Source: Enterobacter chuandaensis
GTDB taxonomy: Bacteria > Pseudomonadota > Gammaproteobacteria > Enterobacterales > Enterobacteriaceae
Length of the DNA stretch: 64,000 nt
Direction: 5' to 3'
NCBI RefSeq assembly: GCF_003594915.1
Contig: NZ_QZCS01000001.1
Location: forward strand, 62,001-126,000
Shown here: positions 57,956 through 64,000 of the stretch, piece after piece
Layout: each line of letters starts with the position of its first letter
Numbering within the stretch: position 1 is the first letter of the stretch
The notes under the pieces: model-generated
Told to the model about the DNA's origin: nothing
The model's database searches: none
The model's input: only the letters and a program-made list of their open reading frames with translations
Translations under genes and position numbers: made by a program

Positions 57956-59329
57956 GTGCAGAAGTACATGAATGAAGCGCGCCAGCTATTGGCACTGGCA
58001 ATACCAGTGATCGTCGCGCAAGTGGCCCAGACCGCAATGGGATTTGTGGATACGGTAATGGCGGGTGGCTACAGCGCCACCGATATGGCGGCCGTTGCCA
58101 TCGGCACGTCAATCTGGCTTCCGGCCATCCTGTTCGGCCATGGTCTGCTGCTCGCACTCACGCCGGTTATCGCTCAACTCAATGGCTCCGGGCGACGCGA
58201 ACGCATTGCCCATCAGGTCCGTCAGGGCTTCTGGCTGGCCGGGTTTGTCTCCGTGCTGATCATGGTCGTGCTCTGGAACGCAGGTCATATCATCCGCGCC
58301 ATGCACAATATTGATCCGGCGCTGGCGGACAAAGCCGTCGGCTACCTGCGCGCCCTGCTCTGGGGTGCGCCCGGCTACCTCTTTTTCCAGGTGGCGCGTA
58401 ACCAGTGTGAGGGTCTGGCGAAAACCAAGCCCGGCATGGTGATGGGCTTTATCGGCCTGCTGGTTAATATTCCGGTGAACTACATCTTTATTTACGGTCA
58501 TTTCGGGATGCCGGAGCTGGGCGGCGTCGGCTGCGGCGTGGCGACGGCGGCCGTTTACTGGGTGATGTTCTTCTCGATGATCACCTTTGTAAAACGCGCC
58601 CGTTCAATGCGCGATATTCGCAACGAGAACAGATTCAGCACGCCGGACTGGAGCATCATGACGCGCCTGGTGCAGCTAGGCTTGCCGATTGCGCTGGCCC
58701 TGTTCTTTGAAGTGACGCTCTTTGCCGTGGTCGCCCTGCTGGTCTCCCCGCTGGGGATTGTTAACGTGGCCGGGCACCAGATTGCGCTTAACTTCAGCTC
58801 CCTGATGTTCGTCCTGCCGATGTCGCTCGCGGCGGCGGTGACGATTCGCGTTGGCTTCCGCCTGGGACAGGGTTCAACGCTGGATGCGCAAACAGCCGCG
58901 CGGACCGGGCTGGGCGTGGGTGTCTGCATGGCCATCTGTACGGCGCTCTTCACCGTGGCGCTGCGTGAGCAGATCGCCCTGCTCTACAACGACAATCCTG
59001 AAGTGGTGATGCTGGCCTCGCACCTGATGCTGCTGGCTGCCATTTATCAGATCTCCGACTCCATTCAGGTGATTGGCAGCGGCGTGCTGCGAGGATATAA
59101 AGACACACGCTCTATCTTCTTTATCACCTTTATCGCCTACTGGGTGCTGGGTCTGCCAGCAGGCTACGTTCTGGCGCTGACCGATCTGGTGGTTGACCGC
59201 ATGGGTCCGGCAGGGTTCTGGATGGGCTTTATCATCGGCCTGACGTCGGCGGCGATCATGATGATGCTGCGCATGCGCTTCCTGCAGCGCCAGCCATCAG
59301 CGGTGATTTTGCAGCGCGCCGCACGTTAA
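57956..59329 (+). CDS. mdtK: MATE multidrug efflux pump MdtK
   Basis: A 457-residue cation-coupled exporter (NorM family) with twelve membrane helices, close to E. coli MdtK. The conserved acidic residue of helix 1 is in [17 protein letters not shown] near residue 36, and [17 protein letters not shown] in the second half carries the matching glutamate. It exports fluoroquinolones, dyes and other cationic compounds. It starts with GTG after AAAGGTG, as [14 protein letters not shown]. Confidence 0.95.
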   Translation: MQKYMNEARQLLALAIPVIVAQVAQTAMGFVDTVMAGGYSATDMAAVAIGTSIWLPAILFGHGLLLALTPVIAQLNGSGRRERIAHQVRQGFWLAGFVSVLIMVVLWNAGHIIRAMHNIDPALADKAVGYLRALLWGAPGYLFFQVARNQCEGLAKTKPGMVMGFIGLLVNIPVNYIFIYGHFGMPELGGVGCGVATAAVYWVMFFSMITFVKRARSMRDIRNENRFSTPDWSIMTRLVQLGLPIALALFFEVTLFAVVALLVSPLGIVNVAGHQIALNFSSLMFVLPMSLAAAVTIRVGFRLGQGSTLDAQTAARTGLGVGVCMAICTALFTVALREQIALLYNDNPEVVMLASHLMLLAAIYQISDSIQVIGSGVLRGYKDTRSIFFITFIAYWVLGLPAGYVLALTDLVVDRMGPAGFWMGFIIGLTSAAIMMMLRMRFLQRQPSAVILQRAAR

Positions 59330-59425
59330 ATACGCAGTAACCGCCGTCTGGCGGCTACTTTCTCCTCACTTTGCGCGGTAATGAAGCAATCGCGTGAAAT
59401 CAGAGAGAAAAATGCGTTTTCCCTC

Positions 59426-59454
59426 TTGCCTCCTTGATGCTGTGCCGCTAATAT
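59426..59454 (+). promoter_or_regulatory. Promoter of the tRNA-Val pair
   Basis: TTGCCT (59426-59431) and TAATAT (59449-59454) are 17 bases apart. A G/C-rich stretch (CGTCCCC) follows the -10, the kind of discriminator found in stringently controlled stable-RNA promoters. Confidence 0.7.
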
Positions 59455-59482
59455 TCGTCCCCGTTGTCACCGACAACACGTT

Positions 59483-59559
59483 GCGTTCATAGCTCAGTTG
59501 GTTAGAGCACCACCTTGACATGGTGGGGGTCGTTGGTTCGAGTCCAATTGAACGCACCA
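59483..59559 (+). tRNA. valV: tRNA-Val (GAC)
   Basis: A 77-base tRNA with CCA encoded. The acceptor arms GCGTTCA and TGAACGC pair. The D arm AGCTCAGTTGGTTAGAGC, the anticodon loop TTGACAT with anticodon GAC (59517-59519), and the T arm GGTTCGAGTCC are all present. It reads GUC and GUU. It matches E. coli valV in sequence and in position after mdtK. Confidence 0.98.
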
Positions 59560-59563
59560 TTCT

Positions 59564-59640
59564 GCGTCCGTAGCTCAGTTGGTTAGAGCACCACCTTGAC
59601 ATGGTGGGGGTCGGTGGTTCGAGTCCACTCGGACGCACCA
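59564..59640 (+). tRNA. valW: tRNA-Val (GAC)
   Basis: A second 77-base tRNA with the same anticodon (GAC at 59598-59600) and CCA end, four bases after the first. Acceptor arms GCGTCCG and CGGACGC pair. The two copies differ mainly in the acceptor and T stems. They form one transcription unit like E. coli valVW. Confidence 0.98.
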
Positions 59641-59659
59641 TTTCAGTCCTGAAATGGTG
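59636..59659 (+). repeat. Inverted repeat at the 3' end of the second tRNA-Val
   Basis: CACCATTTCAG and CTGAAATGGTG form a perfect 11-base stem with a two-base loop. The left arm includes the CCA end. No T-run follows; it may serve 3' processing or termination. Confidence 0.55.
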
Positions 59660-59758
59660 CAAATCCTCTTCTGATATCCTGAATTCTCCTAATCCCTTAT
59701 TTTCATCATTATTCTCCTGCTACGCTTTTCTTATGGAAAAAAAACAGGAAGACCGTCG

Positions 59759-61354
59759 ATGAAGAGAATCGCGATTATTGGCTCCGGCCCCACAGGGATT
59801 TACACCTTTTATCATCTCCTTAAAAACAGCACACCGCTCTCTGTTTCCATCTTTGAACAAGCCGCTGAAGCTGGCGTGGGCATGCCCTATAACGACGACG
59901 ATAATTCTCGCCTGATGCTGGCGAATATCGCGAGCATTGAAATCCCGCCCATTTTTATGACCTACCTCGACTGGCTCAGGCAACAGAGTGACGCTCATCT
60001 GGCGCGCTTTAAGGTTGATAAAGCCCGCCTGCATGACCGGCAGTTCCTGCCGAGGCTCCTGTTGGGAGAGTATTTCCGCGACAGCTTTCTTTCCGTCGTA
60101 AAAGAGGCAAAAAAGCTGGGGTTCAGGGTTGATGTCCATGAGTCTGCAAAAGTCACTGACATCATCCCCGCGACAACCGGCGTTACGCTGTCCGTCAACG
60201 ACACCACCTTGCCCGACCAATTCGACCTGGCGGTTATCGCTACCGGTCACGTCTGGCCGGAGGAGGAGGAAGCCACGCGCACATTCTTCCCCAGCCCGTG
60301 GTCGGGGTTGATGGACGCCAGCATTCCGCCATGCCGCGTTGGTATCATGGGGACATCGCTGAGCGGGCTGGACGCGGCTATGGCGGTGGTGATGCAGCAC
60401 GGTGAGTTTCGTGACGGTAAATTCATCCTCGACAAGGGCAGCGAAGGGTTAAACATTACGCTGATGTCCCGGACGGGCATTCTGCCTGAGGCCGATTTTT
60501 ACTGCCCTATTCCTTACGAGCCGCTGTCGGTATTGACCGAATTCACGGTTGAAACCGAGATCGCCAAAGGGGTCGATGGCCTGCTCGACCGCATATTTTC
60601 CCTGATGGTGAAAGAGCTTGAGCTCGCCGACCCGGCGTGGTGCGAGAAAATTGCGCTGCGCAACCATAATGCCGACAGCCTCCGCGATGCCTGGTTTGAG
60701 GATCGTAAACTGCACGGTCCGTTTACCTGGGCGGAAGAGAACCTTATCGAGGTTGAACGCAACAAACGCGAACGGCGCACCGTGGCCTGGCGCTATGCCG
60801 TCCTCCGACTGCATGAGGTGGTTCAGGAGATTGTGCCCCACCTCAACGAAGAGGACAGGGAGCGCTTTAAGCAGGGCCTCGCCCGCGTGTTTATCGACAA
60901 CTATGCGGCCATCCCGCCGCAGTCTATTCGCAGGCTGCTTGCGCTTCGCGAGGCGGGCATCATTAGCGTAGCGGCGCTCGGTGATGATTACACGCTTGAT
61001 GCCGGCAGCGATCGGACGGTCATTACCACCAAAGAGACCGTTTACCGTTTCGACGTATTTATTGATGCGCGCGGACAAAAGCCGCTCAAAACAAAGGATT
61101 TGCCTTTCCCTACGCTGCGTAAACAGCTGTTGGAAACGGGCGACGAGATACCCGACGTTGGCGAGGATTACACGCTAAAAGCGCCTGAAACCGTTCGCGG
61201 GCGCATTGCATTCGGTGCGATACCGTGGCTGATGCACGATCGTCCCTTCGTTCAGGGGCTGGCGGAATGTGCTGAGATTGCAGAGGCGATGGCGAAAGCG
61301 GCTGAACAATCCGCTTCGGGTTCACGACGGCGATTACCATACGTGGAGAACTGA
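59759..61354 (+). CDS. ydhS: FAD/NAD(P)-binding protein YdhS
   Basis: A 531-residue protein homologous to E. coli YdhS, which also lies after valVW. The N-terminal dinucleotide fold is IAIIGSGPTGIYTFYHLL, followed by GVGMPYNDDDNSRLMLANIAS and ATGHVWPEEEEATRTFFPSPW. A second dinucleotide-type loop is VGIMGTSLSGLDAAMAVV near residue 200. This matches the FAD/NAD-binding (HI0933/FAD-NAD(P)-binding-9) group. The reaction is not known. E. coli has the small gene ydhR before ydhS; I do not find it here. Confidence 0.88.
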   Translation: MKRIAIIGSGPTGIYTFYHLLKNSTPLSVSIFEQAAEAGVGMPYNDDDNSRLMLANIASIEIPPIFMTYLDWLRQQSDAHLARFKVDKARLHDRQFLPRLLLGEYFRDSFLSVVKEAKKLGFRVDVHESAKVTDIIPATTGVTLSVNDTTLPDQFDLAVIATGHVWPEEEEATRTFFPSPWSGLMDASIPPCRVGIMGTSLSGLDAAMAVVMQHGEFRDGKFILDKGSEGLNITLMSRTGILPEADFYCPIPYEPLSVLTEFTVETEIAKGVDGLLDRIFSLMVKELELADPAWCEKIALRNHNADSLRDAWFEDRKLHGPFTWAEENLIEVERNKRERRTVAWRYAVLRLHEVVQEIVPHLNEEDRERFKQGLARVFIDNYAAIPPQSIRRLLALREAGIISVAALGDDYTLDAGSDRTVITTKETVYRFDVFIDARGQKPLKTKDLPFPTLRKQLLETGDEIPDVGEDYTLKAPETVRGRIAFGAIPWLMHDRPFVQGLAECAEIAEAMAKAAEQSASGSRRRLPYVEN

Positions 61355-61382
61355 CAGGGCTTCCATGCCCTGAAAAGCGATA

Positions 61383-62018
61383 TTACTCGAAGAAGACTTC
61401 CGGATTTTCAGACAGGGAAACGAAAGTTTTCGTCGCTTTATCCAGCGCACGGATTTCGCCGCTTTCAATGTCGTACACCCAGCCGTGCAGTCGGATAGAG
61501 TTGTTGCGCAGGCCCACCGCGACGGACGGGTGGGTCTTAATGTTGCTCAGCTGGGCAAACACGTTTTCCTGCACCATCGCATTGACTTTGTCGATCGGCT
61601 TGTCCCAGGCTTTCTTCTCCACCACGGCTTTCGCCGCGTCGGAATAGCGCAGCCAGTGGGAGACGGCAGGCATCGGCTCCAGGTTGGCGTTATCGGCAAT
61701 CGCCTTCATCGCGCCACAGTTGGAGTGACCGCAGATCACGATATCCGTCACGCCCAGCGCTACCACCGCGTACTCGATAGTTGCAGATACGCCGCCCGGC
61801 TCCGGTCCGAAAGGCGGGACAATGTTGCCAGCATTACGAATGACAAAGAGCTGTCCCGGCTCTTGCTGGGTAACCAGTTCAGGGACCAGGCGGCTGTCGG
61901 AGCAGGAGATGAACAGCGCTTTGGGATTCTGGCTGGACGCTAAACTGCGAAAGAGCTCTTTACGTTGCGGGAAAATCTCTTTTTGAAAGCTGAGAAAACC
62001 TTCAATGATATGTTGCAT
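61383..62018 (-). CDS. Beta-class carbonic anhydrase
   Basis: A 211-residue zinc enzyme that interconverts CO2 and bicarbonate. The zinc and catalytic residues are visible: Cys and Asp-Arg in [13 protein letters not shown] near residue 39, then His and Cys in [13 protein letters not shown] near residues 98-101. [11 protein letters not shown] is the second family signature. It resembles CynT more than the housekeeping Can, but no cyn genes are beside it. It stands alone, on the minus strand, after ydhS; E. coli K-12 lacks it at this place. Confidence 0.93.
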   Translation of the reverse strand: MQHIIEGFLSFQKEIFPQRKELFRSLASSQNPKALFISCSDSRLVPELVTQQEPGQLFVIRNAGNIVPPFGPEPGGVSATIEYAVVALGVTDIVICGHSNCGAMKAIADNANLEPMPAVSHWLRYSDAAKAVVEKKAWDKPIDKVNAMVQENVFAQLSNIKTHPSVAVGLRNNSIRLHGWVYDIESGEIRALDKATKTFVSLSENPEVFFE

Positions 62019-62090
62019 AGCAATTTCTCTTTTATCTGTTTTAGTTTAGGTATGATCGCGATCACACTTGTAAAGTTTACCCACCGTACT

Positions 62091-62873
62091 TTACCTGAGA
62101 CAAGCAATATATTTCTGGCCCGACCGCTGGACGATGTCGTCGGCGTTCGCCGAAATAGTCTGCCCTTCAAACGCCCCGTAAAGACGGGCGAACGCTTTCC
62201 CTTTCAGACGCCGGGTGACGTCCTCAACCGTACGGGCTGGCAGAGGGAGCATATTCGGGTAACTCCACATAAACGACACCGCATCTTTCCCCGGGGTGAC
62301 CTGCAGGATATCACCCGCCAGTAAAACGCCCTCACCCTCCTGCCAGTGCAGCACCGTCCCGCCCGCAAAATGGCCGCCGAGACGCAGCAAGGTGACGGAC
62401 GGCCAAATCTCCAGCGCCTCTCCCTCCCAGAAATGAATTGCCGGGCTGTCACGCATCACCCACTCGCGGTCACTGGCGTGCAGATAGATCGGTGCATCGA
62501 AAGCCGCGGCCCACTCCTGCATCGTGGTGTAATAGTGCGGATGTGAAATCGCAATGGCGCTTAGGCCACCGAGCGCGGAGACGAGCGTTTCGGTTGTCGG
62601 GTCAAGGTTGGCGATGCAATCCCAGAGAATGTTGCCGTGCGGGGTGCGCAGGAGCAGCGCCCGCTGGTTAATCGCAAAAGCGGGCACCGTTTTGATACTG
62701 AACAGCGCGGGCTCCAGCAACTGCCATTTATTGTCGTGCGTGGCCGTTACCGTCGCGTACTCAATCCACGCCTGGCCGCTGGCCGGGACGTACTGGCGTT
62801 CATCCTCGCAAATCGGACATCTTTCGGGCTTTCCATCATAGGCGGTTCCGCAGGTTTTACAGAGGGTAATCAT
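62091..62873 (-). CDS. Metallo-beta-lactamase-fold protein with N-terminal zinc ribbon
   Basis: A 260-residue protein. Residues 1-25 hold two CxxC pairs (LCKTCG and RCPICEDE), a rubredoxin/zinc-ribbon-like knuckle. The rest fits the metallo-beta-lactamase fold: LLLRTPHGNILWDCIANLD near residue 75, then ISHPHYYTTMQEWAAAF near 110, GGHFAGGTVLHW near 167 and VLLAGDILQV near 185. The usual HxHxDH is reduced to SHPHYYT, so the second metal site is probably lost, while the later His and Asp remain. The substrate is unknown. I recall similar proteins annotated only as MBL-fold hydrolases. Confidence 0.82.
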   Translation of the reverse strand: MITLCKTCGTAYDGKPERCPICEDERQYVPASGQAWIEYATVTATHDNKWQLLEPALFSIKTVPAFAINQRALLLRTPHGNILWDCIANLDPTTETLVSALGGLSAIAISHPHYYTTMQEWAAAFDAPIYLHASDREWVMRDSPAIHFWEGEALEIWPSVTLLRLGGHFAGGTVLHWQEGEGVLLAGDILQVTPGKDAVSFMWSYPNMLPLPARTVEDVTRRLKGKAFARLYGAFEGQTISANADDIVQRSGQKYIACLR

Positions 62874-62998
62874 GAGCGCTCCTCAGCCATAAAGCACTGA
62901 GTATGGCAGGGATTATCCTTATGTGCTGCGAGGTACATTACCGGCGTTTTTTACCCTATACTGTGCCAGTATCAAAAACTGAACATAGCAGGTGCCAC

Positions 62999-63139
62999 AT
63001 GGAAATTGATCTCGATAACTTGGTTTTTAACGGACTGGATGAAGCGGAAGAGCGTAACGCGGAACGTCTGGACGACGCGGATAAAAAAGCGCAGGCGATC
63101 GTTGCCGATGATGACTGCGGTGATGCCTGCAAAATTTGA
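62999..63139 (+). CDS. Small acidic protein of unknown function
   Basis: A 46-residue protein with about sixteen acidic residues, starting MEIDLDNLVFNGLDEAEERN and ending with two cysteines in DDDCGDACKI. It has no membrane segment. The ATG at 62999 follows GCAGGTG; longer upstream frames start in untypical sequence. A strong terminator follows after five bases. I do not recognise the family; the closing Cys-x3-Cys could bind metal or form a disulfide. Confidence 0.7.
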   Translation: MEIDLDNLVFNGLDEAEERNAERLDDADKKAQAIVADDDCGDACKI

Positions 63140-63144
63140 TAAAA

Positions 63145-63172
63145 AAAAGCACCGTAAAACCGGTGCTTTTTT
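63145..63172. terminator. Bidirectional terminator
   Basis: AAAAGCACCG-TAAAAC-CGGTGCTTTTTT lies between the small acidic gene and the convergent heme-binding-like gene. Confidence 0.92.
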
Positions 63173-63175
63173 ATA

Positions 63176-63655
63176 TTACTTTTTCAGCCCGTCAATGGCC
63201 GCCTGAGCACAGGCTTCATCAAGGTGACCGCCCGGCGCACCGCCGATGCCGATCGCCCCAATCACCTCATCGCCTTCTTTTACCGGCAGACCACCGGCCA
63301 GCAGCAGGAAGCCAGGAATATCACGCATGTTCTGTGCGCCCGCATTGCTCTGCGCCGCCTCCATCACTTTGCCTGACGCATTTTTTGCGCTAAGTGCCGT
63401 AAACGCTTTCATTTCGCTGGCTTTTACCGTGTGAGGACCGGCATTATCCATACGCTGCACCGCTTTTACCACGCCCGCACGGTCAACCACCGTGACCGCG
63501 ACCTGGTAATTTTTCGCTGCACAGGACTGAATGGCGGATGTTGCCAGCGCGTTTGCCTGCGCCAGAGAGAGATTTTTTTGGGTCAACGTCTCGGCCTGTG
63601 CGGCCAGACTTACGCTACCCGCGACCAGTGCCGCAACCATCATGACTTTTTTCAT
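63176..63655 (-). CDS. Exported GlcG/HbpS-family protein
   Basis: A 159-residue protein with a signal peptide (MKKVMMVAALVAGSVSLAAQA) and a mature GlcG/HbpS (DUF336) domain. Conserved parts are LSLAQANALATSAIQSC, VVDRAGVVKAVQRMDNAG, LPVKEGDEVIGAIGIGGAPGG and DEACAQAAIDGL. Members of this family bind haem or small ligands; exported ones include haem-degrading and sensory proteins. The start at 63655 follows GAGGAAG; nine codons further upstream is an ATG without a signal peptide. A LuxR-type regulator gene ends 90 bases upstream, on the same strand. Confidence 0.85.
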   Translation of the reverse strand: MKKVMMVAALVAGSVSLAAQAETLTQKNLSLAQANALATSAIQSCAAKNYQVAVTVVDRAGVVKAVQRMDNAGPHTVKASEMKAFTALSAKNASGKVMEAAQSNAGAQNMRDIPGFLLLAGGLPVKEGDEVIGAIGIGGAPGGHLDEACAQAAIDGLKK

Positions 63656-63745
63656 TGCACTTCCTCGAGTGTTGTTTGACATCTCAAAGGTTACTTAACT
63701 GCACAACGAAACGTAATTCGGTTGATTACGCACTCCACCTGGTAG

Positions 63746-64000
63746 TTATACGGATTGCAATTTGTCATATTCCCGGCTTGCCTGAACCAGGCTGGTGACC
63801 CCGAGCTTGGCAAACGCCGCCGCGCGGTGCGCTTCCACGGTTCTGTGCGAGAGGTTCAGACGCGCGGCCACCTCTTTATTACTGCACCCTTCAATTAACA
63901 CCATCAATACCTCGCGTTCCCGCGCGGTTAACTGCTCAAAGCGCGCTTTAAGCCGCGCAATTTCCTGCCAGGCGGTAAAACGCCGCTGGCTTTCTGCAAG
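63746..64000 (-). CDS. LuxR/FixJ-type transcriptional regulator, C-terminal part
   Basis: The last 84 codons of a gene that runs off the right edge. The translation contains the LuxR-type helix-turn-helix: LTAREREVLMVLIEGCSNKE, then VAARLNLSHRTVEAHRA and KLGVTSLVQASREY. The phrase KLGVTSLVQ and the preceding ARLKARFEQLTAREREV linker are typical of FixJ/TtrR-like two-component response regulators, so a receiver domain is expected beyond the window. It may regulate the exported GlcG/HbpS-type gene just downstream on the same strand. Confidence 0.85.
   Translation of the reverse strand, partial: LAESQRRFTAWQEIARLKARFEQLTAREREVLMVLIEGCSNKEVAARLNLSHRTVEAHRAAAFAKLGVTSLVQASREYDKLQSV

Noticed and set aside
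59463..59477. GTTGTC-ACC-GACAAC inverted repeat before the first tRNA-Val
   Set aside because: It lies at the start of the tRNA transcript and is probably a leader hairpin removed in processing; no regulator site could be named.
59483..59759. Integrated element at the tRNA-Val genes
   Set aside because: No integrase and no repeated tRNA 3' end was seen downstream, and ydhS is the normal neighbour in E. coli.

Overview
The window is a 64 kb piece of an enterobacterial chromosome. Nearly every gene matches the Escherichia coli K-12 pntA-to-mdtK segment in content and order, but protein identities, small insertions and REP sequences differ from E. coli. With the moderately high G+C codon use this suggests Enterobacter or a close relative (Lelliottia, Leclercia); the genus is inferred from overall likeness, not from a marker gene. 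I saw no insertion sequence, prophage or CRISPR array. The replication terminus is marked by a Ter site beside tus (7188-7210) and by a perfect MatP site (matS) at 20356-20368.

Layout. 1-8.1 kb: partial pntA, ydgH, ydgI, folM/ydgC, the rstA/rstB two-component pair split by an unrecognised 86-residue ORF, then Ter and tus. 8.1-14.3 kb: fumA and fumC (minus strand), manA, ydgA. 14.4-19.6 kb: malI facing malX-malY across two MalI operators, then add. 19.6-28.3 kb: ydgJ, blr, cnu, ydgK and the rsxABCDGE-nth operon, whose membrane complex keeps SoxR reduced. 28.8-35.7 kb: dtpA, gstA, then the minus-strand run anmK, mliC, pdxH, tyrS, pdxY. 35.9-45.3 kb: slyB with a PhoP box, an extra membrane diguanylate cyclase, slyA with its operator facing ydhIJK, sodC, ydhF, ydhL, and an extra EptA/MCR-type phosphoethanolamine transferase. 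45.3-51.8 kb: nemR-nemA (electrophile detoxification), gloA, rnt, grxD, mepH, sodB, ydhP; lhr, which follows rnt in E. coli, is absent. 51.9-59.3 kb: ynhF, autoregulated purR, punR/punC, cfa with two promoters, ribC, mdtK. 59.4-64 kb: two tandem tRNA-Val(GAC) genes, then a less conserved tail: ydhS, a beta-carbonic anhydrase, a metallo-beta-lactamase-fold protein with a degraded metal motif, a 46-residue acidic protein, an exported GlcG/HbpS-type protein, and the end of a LuxR/FixJ-type regulator.

Themes. Redox and oxidative or electrophile stress genes are dense here (rsx, nth, sodB, sodC, nemRA, gloA, grxD, gstA, and an aerobic and an iron-independent fumarase). Envelope and PhoP-linked genes (rstA, slyB, slyA, mliC, an eptA-like gene) form a second theme. 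I do not see a clearly new multi-gene system. The best candidates for undescribed biology are small: a possible transcription attenuator before mdtK, a terminator-like hairpin inside the long cfa leader, the orphan ORF within rstAB, and the extra diguanylate cyclase and phosphoethanolamine transferase inserted in a conserved backbone. All family assignments rest on recalled protein sequences and visible motifs; no database search was run.
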